NCBI GenBank assembly: GCA_963579925.1
Contig: CAUZJA010000170.1
Location: forward strand, 1 to 6,058
DNA: 6,058 nucleotides
Source of the DNA: UBA1151 sp963579925
GTDB taxonomy: Bacteria > Chloroflexota > Dehalococcoidia > Lucifugimonadales > Lucifugimonadaceae
Direction: 5' to 3'
Positions within the stretch are counted from its first letter, which is position 1. Every line of letters begins with the position of its first letter. The notes under the pieces are model-generated. The model was not told the origin of the DNA. It was given only the letters and a program-made list of their open reading frames with translations, and ran no database searches. A program made the translations under genes and the position numbers. Of the stretch, positions 1 through 6,058 are shown one piece after another.

Positions 1-987
1 CTGTACCATCTCATCGCTCCTGCAATCCACAAGACGCGTGAAGAGATATCTGACCTCATACAAGAGGTTGCAGGTGGTCCTCGTCAGGAAGACCCAGAGG
101 ATTTGACTGACACCGCACGAGCCTTGCTCAGGGGTGAGTTCCGTAAGGCGGAGATGGGTGTCTCAGGCGTGAACTTTGCAGTTGCAGAGACTGGCAGCAT
201 CGCCATCGTTACGAACGAAGGCAACGGACGGATGGTCACCTCAGCACCACGCGTGCACGTTGCGATTGTGGGCATGGAAAAGGTCATCCCATCGCAACAA
301 GATCTATCGACCATGCTGCGTGTGCTGATTCGCTCGGCCACAGGCCAGCGGATCTCCTCGTACGTCACAGTTGTGAATGGCCCCCGGAAAGCGCCAGAAG
401 AAGACGGACCAGACGAGTTCCATCTGGTCATCGTCAACAATGGCCGCGAGAATTTATTGAAGGACGAGCAGCTTCGCGAGGCTATGCTCTGCCTGCGTTG
501 TGGCGCCTGTCTCAACGCCTGTCCGGTTTATCGGAAGGCCGGTGGACACGCCTACGGGTGGGTTTACCCGGGACCGATAGGAGCTATCGTTACACCGGTC
601 ATGACTGGCAAGAAGGCAGGTCGCGATCTGCCGTTTGCATCGACACTATGTGGCGCATGTAAAGACGCCTGCCCGGTTAAAATCGAACTACCCCAGCTTC
701 TATTGCGACTCCGGAGCGATCTCTCTGAAGGCAAGACTGATCCCAAAGAAAAGTCCTCGCCCCTGGCTGAACGCGCTTCGATCAAGCTCTGGCGATTCGG
801 CGTTCAGAGTCCTATGCGATTCTCACTCGCAGGGAAGTTGTCATCGCTGATGATGGCACCACTGTCTCAGCAAGGTTGGGTTCGCTGGCTGCCCCCACCA
901 CTCAGCGGATGGACAAAATCCAGGGAGTTCCCGCGTATTGCCGGGAAGCCGTTCAGGGCTCGCTTCAAGAAGAAGGTGCAGCGCTAA
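1..987 (+). CDS. lutB: LutB/LldF lactate utilisation iron-sulfur protein, 5'-truncated by window edge
   Basis: This is the iron-sulfur subunit of the LutABC (LldEFG) complex, a cytoplasmic system that oxidises L-lactate to pyruvate. The frame is open from base 1 to the TAA at 985-987, giving 328 visible codons. Family members are about 470 residues, so roughly 140 N-terminal residues lie outside; the internal TTG at 103 is not the start. Visible in order are IAPAIHKTREEI at the left edge, the LUD-domain signature GVNFAVAETGS (about nt 166-198), and DGPDEFHLVIVNNGR (about nt 403-447). A ferredoxin-type CxxCxxCxxxCP follows with Cys codons at 490, 499, 508 and 520, then CGACKDACP with Cys codons at 649, 658 and 670. 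The second cluster motif shows three cysteines, which from memory is normal for LutB. The C-terminus ends in a basic tail rich in Arg and Lys. It is directly followed by lutC. The family call is secure; lactate as substrate is inferred from the family. Confidence 0.93.
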   Translation: MYHLIAPAIHKTREEISDLIQEVAGGPRQEDPEDLTDTARALLRGEFRKAEMGVSGVNFAVAETGSIAIVTNEGNGRMVTSAPRVHVAIVGMEKVIPSQQDLSTMLRVLIRSATGQRISSYVTVVNGPRKAPEEDGPDEFHLVIVNNGRENLLKDEQLREAMLCLRCGACLNACPVYRKAGGHAYGWVYPGPIGAIVTPVMTGKKAGRDLPFASTLCGACKDACPVKIELPQLLLRLRSDLSEGKTDPKEKSSPLAERASIKLWRFGVQSPMRFSLAGKLSSLMMAPLSQQGWVRWLPPPLSGWTKSREFPRIAGKPFRARFKKKVQR

Positions 988-989
988 TG
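970..989 (+). promoter_or_regulatory. lutB-lutC TAATG coupling with Shine-Dalgarno
   Basis: The lutB stop TAA (985-987) shares its last A with the ATG (987-989) of lutC. A purine-rich AGAAGG at 971-976 lies 10 nt upstream of that ATG, inside the lutB coding region. This fixes the lutC start and implies translational coupling, which fits two subunits of one complex. Confidence 0.75.
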
Positions 990-1736
990 GCTGACAAGCA
1001 AGATTTCCTCAAGATGGTTCGGACGTCTCTGGGTGTTTCTGAGCGGCGCGATATCGCCCGCGACGATTCAACGGGATATTTCCTGACCAAGGACGAGGTG
1101 TCTCAGGCGGCAGATGACATCCGTGCAGATGCGGCGCAACGGCGATCTGAGTTGGTTGATGGCTTCGTTCACCGGGCAACGGAGGCTGGGTGGAAGATTC
1201 ACCGGGTGGCCAACTATGAAGATGCGGCCGAAGAAGTCACCGCAGTGGTCCGAGAGCACGGTGCGAAGGCTGTGATGCGGTCTGATCACGATATTCTGAG
1301 CGAGGTGCCGCTGGAGTCCGCGCTCAAGGCAGAGGGCATTGAACTTGAAGTCGCTATGCGGGAGCCGAGCGACGATGCCGACGAGGACCTAGAACGCAGA
1401 CTCGCGCTTCGAGAGACTTCTTTCAATAGCGAAGTTGGCATCACCGGTGTGGACTTCGCTATCGCTGAGACCGGAACCGTGGCGATGAAGCCGGGCATCG
1501 GGTCGTCACGACTTGTGTCACTGACGCCGGAAGTCCACATAGGTGTGATGACACCGGAGTCGATCATCCCGTCGCTGGACGAGCTATTCGCTCTCACGCG
1601 TGATCAGCACCTTAGCGGCGAGCATAAAGGCATGATCAACCTCATCACCGGCCCCAGTCGCACTGCTGACATCGAAGCAAATCTCGTCATCGGTGTCCAC
1701 GGCCCGCGGGAAGTTCACCTGGTGATCGTAGGCTAG
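987..1736 (+). CDS. lutC: LutC/LldG lactate utilisation protein C (LUD domain)
   Basis: This 249-residue protein is the LUD-domain subunit (DUF162/YkgG type) of the L-lactate oxidising LutABC complex. The ATG at 987 overlaps the lutB stop and has an AGAAGG ribosome site. The open frame extends upstream, but the resulting 37 extra residues would overlap lutB and do not look like the family. Diagnostic motifs are GVDFAIAETGTV (residues 154-165), SRLVSLTP (174-181), TGPSRTADIE (221-230) and GVHGPREVH (236-244), close to the C-terminus as usual. The stretch around residues 125-140 is acidic, a likely linker before the signature half. The GVxFAxAETG block is shared with LutB next door, reflecting the common LUD fold of the two subunits. 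No signal peptide or membrane segment is seen, so it should be cytoplasmic. LutA, the third subunit, is not in the window and would be expected upstream of lutB. Confidence 0.93.
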   Translation: MADKQDFLKMVRTSLGVSERRDIARDDSTGYFLTKDEVSQAADDIRADAAQRRSELVDGFVHRATEAGWKIHRVANYEDAAEEVTAVVREHGAKAVMRSDHDILSEVPLESALKAEGIELEVAMREPSDDADEDLERRLALRETSFNSEVGITGVDFAIAETGTVAMKPGIGSSRLVSLTPEVHIGVMTPESIIPSLDELFALTRDQHLSGEHKGMINLITGPSRTADIEANLVIGVHGPREVHLVIVG

Positions 1737-1810
1737 CCGGTGGGCGCGAGCATCGTGACTATGCCGCTACTCGAAACTGGCGGGGAGTTTAGACCACAGA
1801 TTGTTTACGG
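1737..1810. other. convergent intergenic spacer with weak imperfect hairpin
   Basis: Seventy-four bases separate the convergent ends of lutC and the glycerate kinase gene. Bases 1771-1778 can pair with 1786-1793 (seven of eight pairs, with a G-A mismatch) around a GGCGGGG loop. The core is AAACT/AGTTT. No T-tract follows on either strand and the stem is AT-rich at the base of the loop, so this is not a standard intrinsic terminator. Nothing else is visible here. Confidence 0.3.
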
Positions 1811-2956
1811 CTAGGACTGGAGTTTCGCCCCAACCAGCAAGGTCCGCATGATCTCCTCAGCCGCACCCGCAAGCAGTGATTCGCTGTCAGCGATGGCGTC
1901 TTCCAGACTCATGGGGCCGGAGACCAGCGTGAACATTCCAGCTATGCCTTTATCGTGTACTTCGCGGTAGCCGTTACCCAGGCCGCCCGCGATGGCGATT
2001 ACAGGGATGCCGTGTTTCGCCGCTCGCGCTGCAACTCCGATGGGGGACTTGTTGAAGATAGTGGAGTGGTCGATTTGCCCTTCACCGGTGATGACCAGAT
2101 CTGCACCTTCGAGATGCGAATCCAGATCAACGGCGTCGAGCACAATATCTACGCCAGCTTTCAACTCAGCCTGTGCAAACGCCATGAGACCCGCGCCCAG
2201 ACCACCGGCAGCACCTGCTCCGGGGTAGGTGCGAATGTCAGCGGCTAGATCGCGCTCGATGATCTCTGCATATCTGGCGAGTGCAGCGTCGAGCTGATCC
2301 ACCATTTCAGGGGTCGCACCCTTCTGCGGGCCGAACACCGCTGATGCGCCGTCAGGGCCGCACAGCGGATTGTTTACATCGCACGCAACTTCAATGTGTG
2401 CATCACGGAAGCGCTGGTCGAAACCGGATACATCGATCTTGGCGATATCTGCCAGGGCCGCTCCTCCGGGTGCGAGTGGCTCGCCAGATCCGCCCATGAT
2501 TCGAGCGCCAAGCGCCTCCATCATGCCCGCACCACCGTCGTTGGTAGCGCTGCCACCAATTCCGATGATGAATCGACTGTGCCCACGGTCAAGGGCTACC
2601 TTTACCAGTTGACCGGTTCCGTAGGTCGATGCGGTGAGTGGATCAAGCTCATCTAGCGCCAAAAGCGCCAGTCCAGATGATCTCGCCATCTCAATGACAG
2701 CAGTCTCGCCATCACCAAGTGAGCCCCATTCGGCCTCGATCTCTCGGCCCAGCGGATCCTGCACGATTGATGAGATGACCTCCCCTCCCGTGCTATCCAC
2801 CAGCGATTGGAGTGTTCCGTCACCGCCATCGGCCACAGAAACGAGATCGGTGGTGGCATCTGGTACTGCGGCCAGTACGCCTTTTTCAATTGATTGGGCG
2901 ACTTCAAGTCCCGTCAGGCTGCCCTTGAAACCCTGCGGAGCAATTACGATTTTCAT
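1811..2956 (-). CDS. glxK: glycerate kinase, type I (GlxK/GarK family)
   Basis: This 381-residue protein matches the usual length of the family that phosphorylates D-glycerate with ATP, in characterised members giving 2-phosphoglycerate. It thereby feeds glyoxylate, tartronate-semialdehyde or aldarate breakdown into lower glycolysis. Seen in order are APQGFKGSL (residues 6-14), VADGGDGT (41-48), GIGGSATNDGGAGM (132-145), CDVNNPLCG (192-200), AVFGPQKG (206-213), the glycine-rich GAGAAGGLG (246-254) and TGEGQID (290-296). The N-terminal motif is usually APDSFKGS or APDSYKES, so Asp and Ser are replaced by Gln and Gly here while Lys11 is kept. The ATG at 2954-2956 gives the expected MKIVIAP start. 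The gene converges on lutC and diverges from the first M20 gene. No Shine-Dalgarno is seen, but a TATAAT lies 8 nt upstream. Substrate could include related hydroxy acids; the kinase family call is firm. Confidence 0.95.
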   Translation of the reverse strand: MKIVIAPQGFKGSLTGLEVAQSIEKGVLAAVPDATTDLVSVADGGDGTLQSLVDSTGGEVISSIVQDPLGREIEAEWGSLGDGETAVIEMARSSGLALLALDELDPLTASTYGTGQLVKVALDRGHSRFIIGIGGSATNDGGAGMMEALGARIMGGSGEPLAPGGAALADIAKIDVSGFDQRFRDAHIEVACDVNNPLCGPDGASAVFGPQKGATPEMVDQLDAALARYAEIIERDLAADIRTYPGAGAAGGLGAGLMAFAQAELKAGVDIVLDAVDLDSHLEGADLVITGEGQIDHSTIFNKSPIGVAARAAKHGIPVIAIAGGLGNGYREVHDKGIAGMFTLVSGPMSLEDAIADSESLLAGAAEEIMRTLLVGAKLQS

Positions 2957-2964
2957 GACTTGCG

Positions 2965-2970
2965 ATTATA
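2965..2970 (-). promoter_or_regulatory. candidate -10 box (TATAAT) of glycerate kinase gene, probably leaderless
   Basis: Read on the minus strand, 2970 to 2965 is a perfect TATAAT ending 8 nt before the kinase ATG (2956). That would put transcription start at or within two bases of the start codon. The intervening CGCAAGTC holds no Shine-Dalgarno, consistent with a leaderless mRNA. The -35 position at a 17-nt spacing (about 2988-2993, TCAGCG) is poor. On the plus strand the same bases read TGC-GATTAT (2961-2969), a weaker extended -10 facing the M20 gene. Confidence 0.5.
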
Positions 2971-2977
2971 GCGATGA

Positions 2978-4366
2978 GTGGCGCTCGCGCTGATACACTC
3001 CAAAACTCCAATATCCGACGCTCTCACAGGAGCCATCATCACGTCTTCCAACGCCGAACAACTGAAACGCCGGGTCGTCGCCGAGATCGACAAGCATGCC
3101 GACGAGATCATGGGCATCTCAAAGAAGATCCTCTCCCACCCGGAGTCAGGTTTCAAAGAGCACAAGACATCGGTCCTTGCTGAAGGTGTTCTGAACGATC
3201 TTGGTATCGAGACCCGAAATGGTCTCGGGATCACGGGTGTGAAAGGTAGATTGGAAGGCAGTTCGCCCGGTCCCAGCATTCTCGTGATGGGCGAACTTGA
3301 CTCCAATCTTGTTCCGCAGCATCCGCTGGCTGATCCCGAAACCGGTGCTGCGCATGCCTGTGGGCACCACTGCCAGATCGGCAACATGCTGGGCGTCGCT
3401 TACGGCCTCGTCCACTCTGGTGTGATGTCTGAACTTGCCGGAGGAGTCAACTTCATCGCCGTTCCCGCTGAAGAGTATCTGGAGCTTGAGTACCGCACCG
3501 AATTGCGAAATGCGGGCAAGATTGAGTTTCTGGGCGGCAAGCCCGAACTGATTGCTCTTGGTGAGATCGACGATTCTGATATCTGCATGCTCACCCACGC
3601 CACCACCGATCCACCCAGCTTCTCCATTGGCAAGACGAATAATGGCATGGTCGGCAAGACGATTCGATATATCGGATACGCATCGCACGCTGGTGGATCA
3701 CCGCACCTGGGAGTCAACGCTCTCAACGCGGCTGAAGTCGCGTTGGCAGCAATCCACGCCCAACGGGACACGTTCAAAGACGAAGATCAGATCCGCATAC
3801 ATCCAATCATTACGCGCGGTGGCAGCGTGGTGAACGCCGTGCCAGATGATGTGCGAATGGAGACGTATGTACGTGGAGCTACGTTTGAGGCCATTCTTGA
3901 CGCCAACGAGAAAGTTGATAGAGCGTTGAGAGCGGGCGCAATGGGTGTTGGGGCAGAGGTAGAGATTGTCACTGCACCCGGATATCTCCCATACCATGAG
4001 TCGCAAGATCTGGCGGCTATATGGAAGGCCAACGCGGTGGCGCTAGTTGGCGAGGATGAGATTGCCGAGGGGGGCCACAGCGGTGGCTCAACGGACATGG
4101 GGGATATGAGTTATCTCATGCCCACCATCCAGCCGTACGCTGCTGGCTCAACGGGCCGAGGGCACAGCGAGGACTACATGGTCACCGATTATGAGTTGGC
4201 CGTCATAAATCCCGCAAAGGCGATGGCCATGACGGTAGTTGATCTACTGCACGATGGCGCCCGAGGTGCGACGAATGTTTTGGACAACTTCGTACCTGAA
4301 ATGACCAAAGAGACGTATCTGGCGACTATGCGTGATCTCTTCACCACGCGGTCTTACACGGAATAG
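2978..4366 (+). CDS. M20-family metallo-amidohydrolase, first of tandem pair
   Basis: This is a predicted cytoplasmic two-metal hydrolase of the M20 (M20D-like) peptidase family, whose members cleave amide bonds of N-acyl, N-benzoyl or p-aminobenzoyl amino acids. From the GTG start it is 462 residues, a normal length. Catalytic-domain motifs are GELDSNLVP (105-113), HACGHH (126-131; C128 and H130 metal ligands), PAEEY (163-167; E165 likely general base, E166 ligand), H207, and GHSEDY (395-400; H396 last ligand). The inserted lid/dimerisation domain spans about 220-335 and starts near SHAGG (236-240). GGSTDMGD lies at 369-376. All expected ligands are present, so it looks active. The start is uncertain: GTG 2978 has no ribosome site and sits 21 bp from the divergent kinase ATG, no other ATG, GTG or TTG occurs in frame before 3107, and starting at 3107 would cut conserved residues. 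The stop is 16 bp before the next M20 gene. Confidence 0.88.
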   Translation: MALALIHSKTPISDALTGAIITSSNAEQLKRRVVAEIDKHADEIMGISKKILSHPESGFKEHKTSVLAEGVLNDLGIETRNGLGITGVKGRLEGSSPGPSILVMGELDSNLVPQHPLADPETGAAHACGHHCQIGNMLGVAYGLVHSGVMSELAGGVNFIAVPAEEYLELEYRTELRNAGKIEFLGGKPELIALGEIDDSDICMLTHATTDPPSFSIGKTNNGMVGKTIRYIGYASHAGGSPHLGVNALNAAEVALAAIHAQRDTFKDEDQIRIHPIITRGGSVVNAVPDDVRMETYVRGATFEAILDANEKVDRALRAGAMGVGAEVEIVTAPGYLPYHESQDLAAIWKANAVALVGEDEIAEGGHSGGSTDMGDMSYLMPTIQPYAAGSTGRGHSEDYMVTDYELAVINPAKAMAMTVVDLLHDGARGATNVLDNFVPEMTKETYLATMRDLFTTRSYTE

Positions 4367-4385
4367 GAAGCGGCAGACTAACTTG
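4365..4385 (+). promoter_or_regulatory. ribosome site deciding the TTG start of the second M20 gene
   Basis: AGGAAG at 4365-4370 overlaps the TAG of the first M20 gene and stands 12 nt before TTG 4383, a slightly long spacing. The alternative GTG at 4332 has no comparable site, overlaps the upstream gene by 35 bp, and would add 17 residues with no counterpart in the paralogue. Confidence 0.5.
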
Positions 4386-5735
4386 GAGACAGCCAGCACA
4401 GACAGAGCAGCGCTGAAAAAAGCTGCCTCCAAAATAATCAACAAAAAAGCAGACAAGATAATCGCGTTCGCCAAAGATATTGGCGATAACCCGGAAGTTG
4501 GGTTCCAGGAGTTCAGGACATCTCGAAAGCTTGCTGAAGCGGTCGAAGAGGCTGGTCAGACGGTTGAGCGCGGACTCGCAATTACCGGCTTCAAAGCCAG
4601 TCATGAATTTGCCGGGGATGGACCGACGGTTGCAGTGATCGCTGAACTGGACTCGCTCAGAGTTCCGGGGCATGAGTTGGCAGATCCCGATACCGCAGCA
4701 GCGCACGCGTGCGGCCACCATACGCAGTCAGGGCAACTGCTCGGTGTCATCGCAGCGCTGACTGATCCTGAAATCTCGTCAGCGCTCTCCGGAGCGGTTG
4801 CATTCATTGCTACGCCAGCCGAAGAGTTCATTGATGTCTCCGCGAGACTCGCCGCCCACAATGCAGGCGAGCTCGGCTTCATGTCTGGAAAGCAGGAGAT
4901 GATTCGCCTTGGCGTCTTCGACGATGTCGATATGGCCATGATGGTTCATACAAGTTCCGAGTCTGATGCCGGCAAGTTTTCCGTTGGCGGATCTTCAAAC
5001 GCTCACGTAGTCCAGCATGTTCGCTTCATCGGGAAGGCTGCCCACGCTGGCGGCGCCCCGTGGGATGGCGTCAATGCTCTGCAGGCCGCCAATGTGGCGC
5101 TGGTTGCTGTGAACGCTCAGCGCGAGACATTCCAGAATGCTGACACCGTGCGGGTTCACGGCATAATCACGGATGGCGGCACGTCTGTGAACTCAGTGCC
5201 CGGTCAGGTGATCTACGAAGGCCGGGTTAGAGGTCGTGATGCCGAGGTTGTGGACTCCAACGCAGAGAAGATTGAGCGCAGCTTCAAGGCTGGAGCGCTG
5301 GCCGTTGGCGGTGAGGTGGAGATCACTTCCATCCCGGGGTACATGGCGCTCACCAACGATCCACTGATGAGTGAGATGTTTGCCATCAATGCTGAGGCGA
5401 TCTGCGGGAAAGACACCGTGATCAGACGTGGTCCGGACGCCAACAGGGGCGGCTCGACTGATATGGGAGACCTGTCCCAGATCATGCCAGTGATTCACCC
5501 TTACGTGAGCGGAGCCAAAGGCACCGCGCACGGCATCGACTATTTAATTGCTGATTATAAGAACGCGGTCGTGAACGCTGCGATCGCAATGGCTCACACC
5601 GTGATCGATCTGCTTGTTGATGGCGCTGCCGCCGGAAATGAGGTGGTGGCAAACGCGTCCCCTCCGCGCACCACAAAGCAGTACGTTGAGTCTCAGCAGG
5701 CCAGGATGCGCGTCATCCGCTACAAGGGCGAGTAA
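4383..5735 (+). CDS. M20-family metallo-amidohydrolase, second of tandem pair
   Basis: This is a second M20 (M20D-like) amidohydrolase of 450 residues from TTG 4383, colinear with its upstream neighbour and clearly a paralogue. Shared blocks include AELDS..VP (87-95), ADPDTAAAHACGHH (100-113; C110 and H112 ligands), PAEEF (145-149; E147 likely base, E148 ligand), a histidine at 189, AHAGG (220-224) in the lid domain, GGSTDMGD (356-363) and AHGIDY (382-387; H383 last ligand). It differs from the first copy in pocket-lining stretches: HTSSES against HATTDP after the fourth ligand, and AHGIDY against GHSEDY at the last. The substrate may therefore differ, or the two may form a heteromer like AbgA/AbgB. 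No signal peptide is seen. GTG 4332 is an alternative start. The following gene begins 5 bp after the TAA, implying one transcript. The substrate is unknown; p-aminobenzoyl-glutamate, hippurate-like and N-acyl amino acid amides are candidates from the family only. Confidence 0.9.
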   Translation: METASTDRAALKKAASKIINKKADKIIAFAKDIGDNPEVGFQEFRTSRKLAEAVEEAGQTVERGLAITGFKASHEFAGDGPTVAVIAELDSLRVPGHELADPDTAAAHACGHHTQSGQLLGVIAALTDPEISSALSGAVAFIATPAEEFIDVSARLAAHNAGELGFMSGKQEMIRLGVFDDVDMAMMVHTSSESDAGKFSVGGSSNAHVVQHVRFIGKAAHAGGAPWDGVNALQAANVALVAVNAQRETFQNADTVRVHGIITDGGTSVNSVPGQVIYEGRVRGRDAEVVDSNAEKIERSFKAGALAVGGEVEITSIPGYMALTNDPLMSEMFAINAEAICGKDTVIRRGPDANRGGSTDMGDLSQIMPVIHPYVSGAKGTAHGIDYLIADYKNAVVNAAIAMAHTVIDLLVDGAAAGNEVVANASPPRTTKQYVESQQARMRVIRYKGE

Positions 5736-5740
5736 CGCAG

Positions 5741-6058
5741 ATGTCCAGGGCAACGCGCAGATTCAGATCAGAGGATCCTCCGTGGGATGTGGTTGACGCA
5801 TGGGCAGATGAGTACGGCTTCAAGCAGATTTATAAAGATCGAATCCGGGCGAAATACCGCAGGGGCCGGGGGATTGGCACCGCTCCCATGTACGTTGAGA
5901 TGATCTATACCGAGCCATGGACGCATCTTCAGGCCTGGGTGGGGATCAACTTTCTTGTGCGCCTCGGTGTGCTGTTCTTCGCTCGCACTGAGTGGGAACC
6001 CCGCTCAGGCGGCTGGCGGCTCAAGCGCAGCAGGCGGATTGCACGTGAACGGATCAAT
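5741..6058 (+). CDS. unrecognised basic, Trp-rich protein, 3'-truncated by window edge
   Basis: An ATG at 5741 opens a frame that stays open for all 106 codons to the end of the window, so the C-terminus is missing. I do not recognise the family. The N-terminus is strongly basic (MSRATRRFRSED), followed by an acidic/aromatic patch (WDVVDAWADEYGF, 15-27) and a basic stretch KDRIRAKYRRGRG (32-44). Next come MYVEMIYTEPWTHLQAW (50-66), a short hydrophobic run GINFLVRLGVLFFA (68-81) interrupted by Arg, and another basic Arg/Lys/Trp region to the edge. The hydrophobic run is too short and charged for a confident membrane helix. AAGGG at 5724-5728, 12 nt upstream of the ATG, may serve as ribosome site. 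It starts 5 bp after the second M20 stop, so it is probably co-transcribed with that pair. The codon pattern looks like that of the neighbours. It is likely a real gene; function is unknown. Confidence 0.65.
   Translation, partial: MSRATRRFRSEDPPWDVVDAWADEYGFKQIYKDRIRAKYRRGRGIGTAPMYVEMIYTEPWTHLQAWVGINFLVRLGVLFFARTEWEPRSGGWRLKRSRRIARERIN

Noticed and set aside
876..986. A longer lutC with an upstream start at 876
   Set aside because: It would overlap lutB by over 110 bases and adds a sequence unlike LutC; the ATG at 987 has a ribosome site and the typical TAATG coupling.
103..987. A short, complete LutB-like protein starting at TTG 103
   Set aside because: The frame is open to base 1 and the upstream codons (IAPAIHKTREEI) match the LutB family, so the gene is cut by the window edge and not naturally short.
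1771..1793. An intrinsic bidirectional terminator between lutC and the kinase gene
   Set aside because: The stem is short with a mismatch, and no T-run follows on either side, so it is reported only as a weak hairpin in the spacer.
2634..2993. A 119-residue plus-strand open frame opposite the start of the glycerate kinase gene
   Set aside because: It is Ser/Pro-rich low-complexity translation of the antisense of a well-supported kinase gene, with no family resemblance.
3146..3688. A 180-residue antisense open frame inside the first M20 gene
   Set aside because: It lies wholly opposite a gene with firm catalytic motifs, has no recognisable domain and no ribosome site; it is a by-product of the codon bias of the sense strand.
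1..6058. Mobile element, CRISPR array, tRNA/rRNA or phage gene
   Set aside because: Reading both strands showed no direct-repeat array, terminal inverted repeats, transposase or integrase motif, or structural RNA; the only large repeat is the protein-level similarity of the two M20 genes.

Overview
The window is ordinary chromosomal DNA from a free-living heterotrophic bacterium. It carries dense protein genes, moderate-to-high GC, and GTG/TTG as well as ATG starts. No RNA gene, transposase, integrase, CRISPR array or phage gene is visible. The gene content and marine/soil style would fit an uncultured Chloroflexota (for example a SAR202-like Dehalococcoidia lineage), but that is only an impression from gene style; the sequence carries no taxonomic marker.

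Layout: (1) Bases 1-987 (+) hold the C-terminal two thirds of LutB/LldF, the iron-sulfur subunit of the L-lactate utilisation complex; the N-terminus lies outside the window. (2) Bases 987-1736 (+) hold LutC/LldG, coupled to lutB by a TAATG stop/start overlap. (3) Bases 1737-1810 form a short convergent spacer with a weak imperfect hairpin. (4) Bases 1811-2956 (-) hold a type I glycerate kinase (GlxK/GarK family). (5) Bases 2957-2977 form a very short divergent spacer with a perfect minus-strand TATAAT only 8 nt from the kinase ATG, suggesting leaderless transcription. (6) Bases 2978-4366 and 4383-5735 (+) hold two tandem paralogous M20-family amidohydrolases, both with full metal-ligand sets. 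(7) Bases 5741-6058 (+) hold the start of an unrecognised basic, tryptophan-rich protein that runs off the right edge, apparently in the same operon.

Functional reading: LutB/LutC oxidise lactate to pyruvate, and glycerate kinase phosphorylates glycerate, so both feed three-carbon hydroxy acids into lower glycolysis. The M20 pair probably hydrolyses an amide bond of an N-acyl or aryl amino acid or related compound. The arrangement recalls AbgA/AbgB, where two M20 subunits work together, but the substrate cannot be read from sequence. Nothing here amounts to a clearly new system. The points most worth a second look are the paired M20 genes, the compact divergent promoter with uncertain starts, and the unidentified downstream gene.
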